NCBI GenBank assembly: GCA_947496065.1
Contig: CANMBF010000029.1
Coordinates: 1-32,105 of the forward strand
DNA: 32,105 nt
Direction of reading: 5' to 3'
DNA from: Bacteroidota bacterium
Lineage (GTDB): Bacteria; Bacteroidota; Bacteroidia; NS11-12g; UBA955
The translations under genes and the position numbers were made by a program. Shown here in pieces: positions 1 through 6,405 of the stretch; positions within the stretch are counted from its first letter, which is position 1; every line of letters starts with the position of its first letter. Under the pieces are notes generated by a model that was not told the DNA's origin, did no database searches, and saw only the letters and a program-made list of their open reading frames with translations.

Positions 1-126
1 TGCAAAACACAGTTAAGGATTAAACCAACCCAATTAATATTAAGGAACCTTTGGCATACGAGATAAATTCTCAATGCAATCGTTTATGTATTTGTATAAA
101 CTTAATCGATTCTGACTATTATTATT

Positions 127-157
127 TTTTGGATTGATTAAATTCTATTTATATTTG
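127..157 (+). promoter_or_regulatory. Bacteroidota-type promoter for the first lipoprotein gene
   Basis: TATATTTG at 150-157 matches the TAnnTTTG -7 box, with a T-rich TTG (129-131) 18 nt upstream as the -33 element. The box ends 7 nt before the ATG at 165, so the 5' leader would be very short or absent. Confidence 0.55.
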
Positions 158-164
158 ACTTGTT

Positions 165-770
165 ATGAAAAATAAGATTTTAGCACTCCTCATTATTCCA
201 ATGTTGTTTTTATATACTGCTTGTAAAAAAAATACAACTGTTGATCCAGTGCACATTGAAATTGAATCAGAAGGATTATTCCTGCCTATCAAAGTCAATT
301 CAAATTGGACTTACGATACAGGTGTTATAAAATCTGTTGTCACTATCACCAGTAATTACAAATCAGTTTTTGGTAAACAATACAATGAATATACCATGGT
401 GTATAATACTGTAATATCCAAAGCTTATTATGCGTATTCAAAAAAGGAATATACCTCTTTATATACTGATACTGCGGGCAGTCAGGAGATCACTTATTTA
501 AAGGAGAGTCCTGTGGTTGGTCAGAAATGGAATGATACCATAACAGTGGCTTCATCGCCGGTCATTTATAAATACGAGGTATTAGAAACCAATGCCAATG
601 TCAACAATGGCACTGTTAGTTTTAGCAATGTCGTGCATGTTAAGCTAAGCATAGGTGCCACCTACACCAACGATGCCTATTATGCCAAAAGTGTAGGTTT
701 GGTTAAATCGGTTACCAATAACAATGCAGTGATCATTACTTCTTTGTTGAAGAGTTATACGATACTCTAA
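165..770 (+). CDS. Hypothetical lipoprotein, 201 aa
   Basis: I do not recognise the family. The protein starts with a lysine-bearing n-region and hydrophobic core ending in a lipobox (LYTAC, Cys20), so it should be lipidated and sit in the inner or outer membrane facing the periplasm or surface. The rest is Thr/Ser/Val/Tyr-rich with alternating strand-like segments, consistent with a small all-beta fold. The ATG at 165 has a good promoter box directly upstream. The next lipoprotein gene begins 23 nt after its stop, so the two are probably co-transcribed. No catalytic motif is visible, and I infer no function. Confidence 0.75.
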   Translation: MKNKILALLIIPMLFLYTACKKNTTVDPVHIEIESEGLFLPIKVNSNWTYDTGVIKSVVTITSNYKSVFGKQYNEYTMVYNTVISKAYYAYSKKEYTSLYTDTAGSQEITYLKESPVVGQKWNDTITVASSPVIYKYEVLETNANVNNGTVSFSNVVHVKLSIGATYTNDAYYAKSVGLVKSVTNNNAVIITSLLKSYTIL

Positions 771-793
771 GTTAACTGACTAAAGCAAACGGC

Positions 794-1483
794 ATGAAAC
801 ATATATTATATGTAGCGCTAATGCTTGCTTTAAATGCGTGTTCAAATACAAGCAGTCAACAACTAAACCATAACCAAAAAGACAGTATCCCTGAAGTGGG
901 GGCTTGGGCACAGGCATCTATTAACCATTATTTGGAAAGCCATATTGGTAATTGGAACTTAGCGGAAGATATTCCAGAAGCCTACATGCAAGCACCTGAA
1001 GTTAGAAATCATAGAAATTATTGTGTGGTTAAAATAGGGTATGATTCAAAAGATAGATTTGTAACCAACCAAATTATTTATATTGATAGTATCACCAAAG
1101 CGGTTTTTGAATATGATAATTTAAATGATTCCTTAATCCCTTGGCCACAACAAGCAAGCAAGGATAATGATGGCAATGAAATACCAAGCAGAGGCACTTA
1201 CCAATTTGATGTTGCCTTTGCAGAGTGGCAGGGAAAATCGATGGGAGAGAAGGTGAAGCTTGTTATCAATAATAAATCTATAAAAGTGATTTATGAAGGT
1301 GGAGGAAACCTATCGAATACAAAAAAAGGCGATGTTATTGCCGAAGGAAAAATCATGAAGCATAAAACAGGTGTTTGGATCATTGGCAGACAAACTTCCG
1401 ATGCGCAATTAGACGAAATAGGCGGCTGCACAGATGGCCCGCCCATCATTGACTTTAAAGAGAAGAAGTTTTGGATGTGCTGA
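794..1483 (+). CDS. Hypothetical lipoprotein, 229 aa
   Basis: This is an unrecognised exported protein. A short signal sequence ends in the lipobox LNAC (Cys16), followed by a Ser/Asn/Gln-rich linker. The mature part (roughly residues 30-229) mixes charged and aromatic residues and has a Gly-rich turn near residue 165 (YEGGGN) and a Cys/Gly-containing C-terminus (GGCTDGPP, then a final MC). It lies 23 nt after the preceding lipoprotein gene and is followed by a strong terminator at 1536-1566, so it is probably the last gene of a two-gene unit. Function is unknown. Confidence 0.75.
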   Translation: MKHILYVALMLALNACSNTSSQQLNHNQKDSIPEVGAWAQASINHYLESHIGNWNLAEDIPEAYMQAPEVRNHRNYCVVKIGYDSKDRFVTNQIIYIDSITKAVFEYDNLNDSLIPWPQQASKDNDGNEIPSRGTYQFDVAFAEWQGKSMGEKVKLVINNKSIKVIYEGGGNLSNTKKGDVIAEGKIMKHKTGVWIIGRQTSDAQLDEIGGCTDGPPIIDFKEKKFWMC

Positions 1484-1535
1484 TGAATAACATGTAAATG
1501 CTAATAGGCCGTACCTTTCTTTTATTGCTATATTG

Positions 1536-1566
1536 AAAAAACATACCAAATGGTATGTTTTTTTTT
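1536..1566 (+). terminator. Rho-independent terminator after the lipoprotein pair
   Basis: ACATACCA (1541-1548), loop AA, TGGTATGT (1551-1558) form a perfect 8-bp stem. Flanking A and T runs extend it, and a run of T follows. It sits about 50 nt after the stop at 1483. Confidence 0.85.
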
Positions 1567-1667
1567 GCATTTACTTTCTGAATTTCAGTTTTGCTAAAAG
1601 TTTATTACTAGTTTATTACTTTTTTAAGATATTGAAATGGAATTTGATTATGTTTGTTACAGAGAAT

Positions 1668-1757
1668 AACTTATAAGATAGCGCAAAGCCACCCACTATT
1701 GGGAGGATAGGCGATACGCGATACGCGTAGCACTTATAAGTAAGTTAGCGGTAATGC
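1668..1757 (+). repeat. Imperfect palindrome, attC-like element 1
   Basis: The left arm reads AACTTATAAG then ATAGCGC (from 1669). The right arm carries GCGTAGCACTTATAAG and then GTTAGCGG (1744-1751). CTTATAAG, itself palindromic, occurs in both arms. Integron attC sites share this plan of AAC at the left end, GTT at the right end and imperfect palindromic arms, but the terminal 7-mers are not a perfect match to the attC consensus and no integrase gene is in the window. The 1484-1813 gap otherwise holds only the terminator and an A-rich leader before the next small gene. Confidence 0.4.
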
Positions 1758-1813
1758 AAAACGACACCGTCTGACAGTACAAATTGAACAAAAATTAAAA
1801 AAAAATAGAAATA

Positions 1814-1897
1814 ATGAGAAAAGTTCAAGAGGTAAAAGAAGTTCAATGTTTGTTGATGCTAAATTTGAGTTTACAAAATAAAATAAAAAAATCATGA
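1814..1897 (+). CDS. Possible 27-codon upstream peptide coupled to the next gene
   Basis: ATG at 1814 opens 27 codons (begins MRKVQEVKEVQ) and stops with TGA at 1895-1897, overlapping the next ATG (1894-1896) as ATGA. This four-base overlap is a classic translational-coupling arrangement and the leader just upstream is A-rich, as is usual before Bacteroidota starts. The peptide is Lys/Val/Leu-rich and resembles nothing I know. It could be a leader peptide or chance; the exact ATGA overlap is the only real support. Confidence 0.3.
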   Translation: MRKVQEVKEVQCLLMLNLSLQNKIKKS

Positions 1898-2133
1898 CAG
1901 AACAAATTCAATTAGTGCCTAACAATTCTTTAATTACGGCAACGCCAGAAGAAGGTCGTCAATTAGCTGTAAAAATGGCAAGACTTATCATTAAGGTAAC
2001 TCAACCGGATGCCGAAATGAGAGAAAAAATGCGACCTCTTTATGCAGAAAATGCAGGACTACTTATTGCCATTGGACAGACCGTTGCGACTGAATTTGCG
2101 ACAATAGCTGCTGCAAATAATTATTGGAAGTAA
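1894..2133 (+). CDS. Small hypothetical protein in cassette-like unit, 79 aa
   Basis: This unrecognised, probably cytoplasmic protein has no signal peptide. Residues 17-38 and 45-75 look helical, and the C-terminal half is Ala/Thr-rich (ATEFATIAAAN). It is the main gene of a unit whose two ends are complementary (1744-1757 and 2145-2158), which is how integron-type cassettes are built: one short gene flanked by palindromic sites. The ATG overlaps the stop of a 27-codon frame. Orphan cassette genes are often fast-evolving and of unknown function; none is assigned here. Confidence 0.55.
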   Translation: MTEQIQLVPNNSLITATPEEGRQLAVKMARLIIKVTQPDAEMREKMRPLYAENAGLLIAIGQTVATEFATIAAANNYWK

Positions 2134-2144
2134 CGGACAAAAAT

Positions 2145-2218
2145 GCACTACCGCTAACAGCGCACAAGCGCCATAACCCTGCCGCAGGCGCAACACAGGG
2201 TTACGAGCGCCTGTGCGC
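2145..2218 (+). repeat. Long GC-rich palindrome, attC-like element 2
   Basis: The left arm 2160-2181 (GCGCACA...TAACCCTG) and right arm 2196-2218 (CAGGGTTA...TGTGCGC) pair over about 20 bp with one small asymmetry, around a 14-nt loop. GCACTACCGCTAAC at 2145-2158 is the reverse complement, with one difference, of the end of element 1 (1744-1757). The stretch is clearly more GC-rich than its surroundings. It could also act as a strong transcription or folding barrier. Confidence 0.5.
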
Positions 2219-2249
2219 GGCACGCGACCAGCAAACATAATAGACAACA

Positions 2250-2867
2250 GTGAAGACAACAAACCCAAAAGACTTTATTGAATTACTTGAGGTATTTAGT
2301 ATCGGCTTGACTAATGGTTTGTTGGACAAGGATGAAGTAATCAAATGGGCGGACAGCATAATCACAAACGACAACGAACCTGACTTTTTTATTATTGAGC
2401 TTTCACTATGCGGACACAAAAGCCTTAATGACGTTGTTTCTCTATTAAATGAATACATAGGACAAGAAAAACCTCAAATTTCCGGAAGAGTTATACTTGG
2501 TTTTATGTACAGACAATATTTGACCGGAAAAATAACTTTAAGAAAAGTTGTTGGGGCTGTTAACTGGATTGTTTGGCAAGCGAACTTATCGGACGAAGAA
2601 AAAGGCTTTATGTATGGGCTTGACGAAGACTATGACTGTGCAGAAGAAGGAATTTATGGTGCAGTTGAAGCGGTAGAAAAGGAAACTCTTCGGTTCCTCG
2701 AAATCTATAAAGGCTTTCAGATTGATAATTTTAAGGACTGGAAATTCATAGATGTGACTATTGACGACAAAATTAAAGTGCTATCAGAAATTGTTAAAAA
2801 AGAGAATGATGAATTTCTCAAAAATCAGAATGCAACGACAAAAAGAAAATGGTGGAAATTATGGTGA
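2250..2867 (+). CDS. Hypothetical cassette-region protein, 205 aa
   Basis: The likely start is GTG at 2250, since no ATG lies near the beginning of the homology-like region. The protein is acidic and probably all-helical and soluble. It opens with a helix (DFIELLEVFSIGL), then DEVIKWADSII and a strand-like FFIIELSL, with a Lys/Trp-rich tail (KRKWWKLW) at the C-terminus. I have a weak impression that 'xxIIKWADxxI...PxxxIELS' proteins recur as small orphan genes near toxin-immunity or cassette loci in Bacteroidota, but that is inference. It lies between palindromic elements 2 and 3, consistent with a second cassette. Confidence 0.6.
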   Translation: MKTTNPKDFIELLEVFSIGLTNGLLDKDEVIKWADSIITNDNEPDFFIIELSLCGHKSLNDVVSLLNEYIGQEKPQISGRVILGFMYRQYLTGKITLRKVVGAVNWIVWQANLSDEEKGFMYGLDEDYDCAEEGIYGAVEAVEKETLRFLEIYKGFQIDNFKDWKFIDVTIDDKIKVLSEIVKKENDEFLKNQNATTKRKWWKLW

Positions 2868-2884
2868 CAGAACAAAGAATGCCA

Positions 2885-3018
2885 GCAGGTAACAGCACCT
2901 ACAAGAAATTGGCGGTTCAGTGCTCCGTAGGCACATTTGTGGTTAATCAAAGTTTGGTTCTCCGCATCAACATTTGTGGTCAAAATTGCCAACTTCTTTT
3001 AGCTGCAAAACGTTGGGC
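2885..3018 (+). repeat. Imperfect palindrome, attC-like element 3
   Basis: GGTAAC near 2889-2894 and GTTGGGC at 3012-3018 bound the element; the latter fits the attC core consensus GTTRRRY exactly. The arms AAGAAATTGGC (2903-2913) and GCCAACTTCTT (2988-2998) pair 10 of 11. Two direct copies of CATTTGTGGT lie in the loop region (about 2934 and 2971). A 72-codon frame crosses it (2849-3067) but is best explained as chance. Confidence 0.45.
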
Positions 3019-3067
3019 GAAATTTGCCGAGACACACCACAATTATGAAAATGTCCTTAATTATTAA

Positions 3068-3075
3068 TAAATTTG
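3068..3075 (+). promoter_or_regulatory. -7 box upstream of the DUF6934-like gene
   Basis: TAAATTTG matches TAnnTTTG exactly and ends 18 nt before the TTG start at 3094. No convincing -33 TTTG was found. Confidence 0.4.
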
Positions 3076-3093
3076 TAAACATAAAATTTAGGA

Positions 3094-3537
3094 TTGAATA
3101 AGCCAAAATATTTATACAAAACCGAGGACGAATTTACTATTTACGAGTTTGTAAGTGAGGGGCCAAAAGGTAGAATTCCGAAAATAGTTGAATATACTGA
3201 AACTGCAACAAAAGGCGTTTATAATTTAGCATATGGTGATTATGACGAAATTAAAAAAACAATTAATGACCTTTCGGTAACTAATAATGGAGACAGCCTG
3301 AAAGTATTAGCAACAGTCGCCTCAACGGTTTACGCATTTTTAGACAAACACCCAAACGCTTATATAGTTGCGACAGGTAGTACAAATATTAGAACAAGAT
3401 TATATAGAATGGGAATAACTAATAATTTGGCCGAAATTAAAGAGGACTTTATAGTTTATGGACTTTCAGAGAAAGGAACTTGGGACGAGTTTGAAATAGG
3501 CGAAGATTACGAAGCATTTTTAATCACAAAAAAATAG
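3094..3537 (+). CDS. DUF6934-like protein, 147 aa
   Basis: The sequence strongly resembles the DUF6934 family as I remember it from Bacteroidota: an N-terminal (M)NKPKYLYKTEDEFTIYEF strand block, a central SNNGDS-like segment (TNNGDSLKVLATVASTVYAF) and the late IVATGSTNIRTRLYRMGI block. The family has no established biochemical role. The start is TTG at 3094, which keeps the conserved N-terminus; no ATG is available. A 50-codon gene begins 14 nt after its stop with its own promoter-like box. The two-gene layout, of a ~150-aa basic protein plus a tiny partner in an island of cassettes, would suit a toxin-antitoxin or immunity pair, but this is inference only. Confidence 0.7.
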   Translation: MNKPKYLYKTEDEFTIYEFVSEGPKGRIPKIVEYTETATKGVYNLAYGDYDEIKKTINDLSVTNNGDSLKVLATVASTVYAFLDKHPNAYIVATGSTNIRTRLYRMGITNNLAEIKEDFIVYGLSEKGTWDEFEIGEDYEAFLITKK

Positions 3538-3545
3538 TAAATTTG
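3538..3545 (+). promoter_or_regulatory. -7 box directly before the 50-codon gene
   Basis: TAAATTTG matches TAnnTTTG exactly. It begins one base after the DUF6934-like stop codon and ends 6 nt before the ATG at 3552, so any transcript from it would be nearly leaderless. Confidence 0.4.
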
Positions 3546-3551
3546 TATATT

Positions 3552-3704
3552 ATGACAGTAGAACAATTAAATAATTCAAAAATTCCGATAATTGTTTTTG
3601 ACAAAAAGTTAGAACAATTTAGAGGTAAAACTTTGTTTCCTGAGAAGTTATCCAAAGCGAATGAAATATTAGCTAAAGTTGGACTTCCTATTAAGAAGAA
3701 ATAA
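3552..3704 (+). CDS. 50-aa partner of the DUF6934-like gene
   Basis: ATG at 3552 opens 50 codons ending TAA at 3702-3704. The peptide begins MTVEQLNNSKIPIIVFDKKL and ends in a basic KVGLPIKKK. It is hydrophilic, with a strand-like IPIIVFD and a helix-like EKLSKANEILAKV, and carries no signal peptide. It follows the DUF6934-like gene by 14 nt, in the same direction, and a small terminator follows at once, so the pair looks like a closed unit. I believe similar tiny genes accompany DUF6934 elsewhere in Bacteroidota, from memory and unchecked. Function is unknown; antitoxin or regulator is one possibility. Confidence 0.55.
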   Translation: MTVEQLNNSKIPIIVFDKKLEQFRGKTLFPEKLSKANEILAKVGLPIKKK

Positions 3705-3708
3705 ACTC

Positions 3709-3726
3709 GCCCATCACGGGCTTTTT
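3709..3726 (+). terminator. Short terminator after the DUF6934 pair
   Basis: GCCC, loop ATCAC, GGGC, then TTTTT, starting 5 nt after the 50-codon gene's stop. The stem is short but GC-only. The rest of 3727-3968 holds no gene I can support; a GAGCATT motif is repeated at about 3732 and 3752. Confidence 0.55.
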
Positions 3727-3968
3727 AAAAGTGGAGCATTTGTACTAAATTTGAGCATTGGGAATTCTAATCCACATGTGTGCTAAATTGAACATTTTAC
3801 ATCGATTTTCCCTCATTCGCAAAGCCCCAAACCATTATTTCAAAATTCCTCTACCCTAAATATTTTACCCTTGATAGCATACCATTTTCTTTTTGATTCA
3901 ATTGTATAATTCAATACATTTGAACACTTGCCTAGCTCATAAGTGAGGATACAAATAGAAGAGGCGGT

Positions 3969-4448
3969 TTAATCCTCCCGTTTCAACAAAGTTAATTTTG
4001 TTGCTTTTGCAATTGACTCCGCACAGTGTATGCCTTCTGGGGTAAAGGACCATAAAAACAAGGTATCTATGCCATGGTTTTTTTGAATTTTTTCAATGGC
4101 TTCAAGGCAAGTTTTTTTGGCAATTCCTTTTTTGCGGTATTCGTCGAGCACCAAAGCAGAGCAAAGGTAAATGGTTTCAAAAAGCATTTCGTTTTGGGTT
4201 TGTTCGTAAAGCTCTTTTTCTGAAATTTCTTTCTTTATAAATGCATTCATAATCCGTTTGGAAGTCGGAATAACTATTACCCATGCCAAAGGGCCTTCGC
4301 CTTCTTCGTATTCAGACAAACAGGCTGGATGGATTTTGTACAAACCATCCATAACATCTTCGTTGACGTCCAGTTGTTGCGGATCTTTTTTGCTTGAAAA
4401 GACCTCATCGGCCAATTGTATCATGCGTTCAAAATTGCTTTTTCCCAT
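3969..4448 (-). CDS. GNAT-family N-acetyltransferase
   Basis: The 159-aa protein fits the GNAT fold. A strand ending in LCSALVLDEYRKKGIAKK carries the acetyl-CoA pyrophosphate-binding motif A (here R-K-K-G-I-A, of the Q/RxxGxG/A type), followed by the long helix CLEAIEKIQKN and a late strand TLFLWSFTPEG. The N-terminal third is helical and acidic. These enzymes transfer acetyl from acetyl-CoA to an amine; the acceptor cannot be told from the sequence. It has an ATG start and stands alone on the minus strand beside the cassette island, with no obvious partner. Confidence 0.65.
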   Translation of the reverse strand: MGKSNFERMIQLADEVFSSKKDPQQLDVNEDVMDGLYKIHPACLSEYEEGEGPLAWVIVIPTSKRIMNAFIKKEISEKELYEQTQNEMLFETIYLCSALVLDEYRKKGIAKKTCLEAIEKIQKNHGIDTLFLWSFTPEGIHCAESIAKATKLTLLKRED

Positions 4449-4710
4449 GGTGGTTTATTTTACAATGATCTCATTTGAAAACAACATAGATTGGTATTTG
4501 TTTCCTGCGGGGTGCCAAATTAGTAAATTTTAAGAGAAAGGATTTCGGCTTGTATAGTTTCTTTGGTTTTCATAACGTCAATTGATAAAATAATTTCATA
4601 CCCTCACAAAGGTTGCAAAAAGCTATTTATAATTATTTGCACAAGTATTGTTATTTCTTATAAGATTCATATATCACTTTTAGTAAACAATTAAGCTCAA
4701 AAACGCAAAA

Positions 4711-4740
4711 AGGACATTCGTCAGAATGTCCTCTTTCTTT
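4711..4740. terminator. Bidirectional terminator downstream of fumC
   Basis: AGGACATTC (4711-4719), loop GTCA, GAATGTCCT (4724-4732) form a perfect 9-bp stem. T-rich tails lie on both strands (CTTTCTTT to the right, TTTTTGCGTTTTT when read leftward). It would end fumC transcripts about 85 nt past the stop. The gap 4449-4823 holds this terminator, the repeat at 4762-4800, and nothing else I can support. Confidence 0.8.
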
Positions 4741-4761
4741 GCAGTACCTCCTGTGTTACCA

Positions 4762-4800
4762 CCCTCCCTTCTCCTATGGAGAAGGGAATGAGGGATGAGG
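4762..4800. repeat. REP-like hairpin repeat
   Basis: CCCTTCTCC (4766-4774), loop TAT, GGAGAAGGG (4778-4786) make a perfect 9-bp hairpin inside a CCCTCCC...GAGGGATGAGG context. Sequences of this 'CCTTCTCC-TTT-GGAGAAGG...GATGAGG' kind are, from memory, dispersed repeats in many Bacteroidota genomes. Confidence 0.5.
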
Positions 4801-4823
4801 ACTGGGATGAGGCGCGCGGCCCT

Positions 4824-6245
4824 TTAATCCATCCCCTCATTCGGATCACCAATCATCGTCTCAGGTCTTACCCACGCATCGAATTGCTCGTTGGTCAATA
4901 ATCCTGAATCAATGGAAGCTTGGCGCAAGCTGGTGTTTTCTTTGTGTGCTTTCTTTGCAATTTTAGCTGCATTCTCATAGCCAATATGGGTGTTCAGTGC
5001 CGTTACCAACATCAATGAATTCTCTAATTTATTTTTAATCTCTGGCAAGTTTGGTTCTATGCCTACTGCACAATTGGTATCGAAACTCAAAGCTGCTTCT
5101 CCCAATAAACGCGCAGATTGCAAGACGTTGGTGGCTATTAATGGTTTGTAAACGTTCAATTCAAAATGACCGTTTGATCCGCCAATGGTAACCGCTACAT
5201 CGTTGCCCATCACTTGCGCGCACACCATGGTTAAAGCCTCGCACTGGGTAGGATTAACTTTGCCTGGCATAATGCTAGAGCCTGGTTCGTTATCAGGAAT
5301 AATGATTTCGCCAATACCGCTTCTTGGACCGCTGCTCAACATTCTTACATCGTTACCAATTTTCATTAAGCTAACTGCAACGCGTTTCAATGCACCGTGT
5401 ATTTCTACCATGGCATCGTGAGCGGCCAAAGCTTCGAATTTATTGGGAGCAGTAATGAATGGTAAGCCAGTTAATTCGGCTATGGTTTTTGCCACTAGTT
5501 CAGAATAACCCTTAGGAGTATTGATACCAGTACCAACTGCAGTGCCACCTAATGCTAATTCACTTGCAGGTACTAAACTTCTATTGATGCAATCAAGACC
5601 ATTGCGCAATTGTTGCACATAACCAGAAAACTCTTGACCGAGGGTCAAAGGCGTCGCATCCATAAAGTGGGTTCTACCAATTTTGATAATATCTTTAAAG
5701 TCGCGCGACTTGTGTTTTAAAGTGGTTTTTAAAGCTTGTATGCCCGGAATGGTATAGTCGATGACTTGTTTGTATACCGCAATGCTCATAGCCGTAGGGA
5801 AGGTATCGTTGCTACTTTGCGATTTGTTGACGTCATCGTTCGGATGCAATACTTTTTCTTCGTCGCTTAATTTACCACCTTGCATCACGTGGGCTCTGTT
5901 AGCAATTACCTCGTTCACGTTCATGTTACTTTGTGTGCCCGAGCCAGTCTGCCAAATCACCAATGGAAACTGCTCGTCTAATTGACCATCTAATATTTCA
6001 TCACAAACCGAACAAATTAAATCACATTTGGTCAATGAAAGAACGCCTAATTTATTATTGGTAATAGCCGCTGCTTTTTTAAGGGTTGCAAAAGCTCTGA
6101 TAATTTCAATGGGCATTCTTTGGTTGCCGATTTTGAAATTTTGTAATGACCGTTGTGTTTGTGCGCCCCAATAAACATTGGCAGGTACTTGTACCGCGCC
6201 CATGGTGTCATGTTCTATTCTGAATTCGTTGGCTGTAGTAGACAT
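4824..6245 (-). CDS. fumC: Fumarate hydratase, class II
   Basis: It catalyses reversible hydration of fumarate to L-malate in the TCA cycle, as a cytoplasmic homotetramer without an iron-sulfur cluster. Diagnostic segments are clear: [12 protein letters not shown] near residue 102, [17 protein letters not shown] near 134, [10 protein letters not shown] near 190, and the family signature [11 protein letters not shown] at about 322-332 with its catalytic-loop serine. Length (473 aa from the ATG) is normal. A longer frame begins with TTG at 6269, but the ATG at 6245 gives the standard [16 protein letters not shown] start, and the promoter box lies between the two. Monocistronic by context. Confidence 0.95.
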   Translation of the reverse strand: MSTTANEFRIEHDTMGAVQVPANVYWGAQTQRSLQNFKIGNQRMPIEIIRAFATLKKAAAITNNKLGVLSLTKCDLICSVCDEILDGQLDEQFPLVIWQTGSGTQSNMNVNEVIANRAHVMQGGKLSDEEKVLHPNDDVNKSQSSNDTFPTAMSIAVYKQVIDYTIPGIQALKTTLKHKSRDFKDIIKIGRTHFMDATPLTLGQEFSGYVQQLRNGLDCINRSLVPASELALGGTAVGTGINTPKGYSELVAKTIAELTGLPFITAPNKFEALAAHDAMVEIHGALKRVAVSLMKIGNDVRMLSSGPRSGIGEIIIPDNEPGSSIMPGKVNPTQCEALTMVCAQVMGNDVAVTIGGSNGHFELNVYKPLIATNVLQSARLLGEAALSFDTNCAVGIEPNLPEIKNKLENSLMLVTALNTHIGYENAAKIAKKAHKENTSLRQASIDSGLLTNEQFDAWVRPETMIGDPNEGMD

Positions 6246-6266
6246 TTTATAAATTAATATTTTTTG

Positions 6267-6274
6267 CAAAAGTA
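6267..6274 (-). promoter_or_regulatory. fumC -7 promoter box
   Basis: On the minus strand this reads TACTTTTG, matching TAnnTTTG, 21 nt before the ATG at 6245. Its position argues against the longer TTG-started frame. Confidence 0.5.
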
Positions 6275-6369
6275 CAAAGATTCTTGATTAATTGATAACG
6301 AATGAAATACAGAAAATGAATGATTTAAAACAGGTGAATTGGCATTGTTTTTTTTGATTTACAAGGTGC

Positions 6370-6400
6370 TTTGTTTTGTCGCCTCTTTTTCTTCTCTTTG
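6370..6400 (+). promoter_or_regulatory. Promoter of the M61 peptidase gene
   Basis: TTTG at 6370-6373, 19-nt spacer, then TCTCTTTG at 6393-6400 (one mismatch to TAnnTTTG). The box ends 5 nt before the ATG at 6406, predicting a leaderless or near-leaderless mRNA. Confidence 0.5.
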
Positions 6401-6405
6401 CAAGT

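Noticed and set aside
2059-2458. Two minus-strand open frames opposite the cassette genes
   Set aside because: They are antisense to better-supported genes and to the GC-rich palindrome, with compositions typical of chance frames.
2849-3067. A 72-codon open frame after the 205-aa gene
   Set aside because: It overlaps that gene's end and lies across palindromic element 3; the translation has no recognisable character and the palindrome explains the DNA better.
3706-3718. A fourth attC-like end (CGCCCATCAC) complementary to GTTGGGCG at 3012
   Set aside because: Only about six bases match, and the site is better read as a GCCC/GGGC terminator.
3727-3968. Possible insertion-sequence remnant (repeated GAGCATT, A/T-rich)
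   Set aside because: No transposase fragment, terminal inverted repeats or target duplication could be seen.
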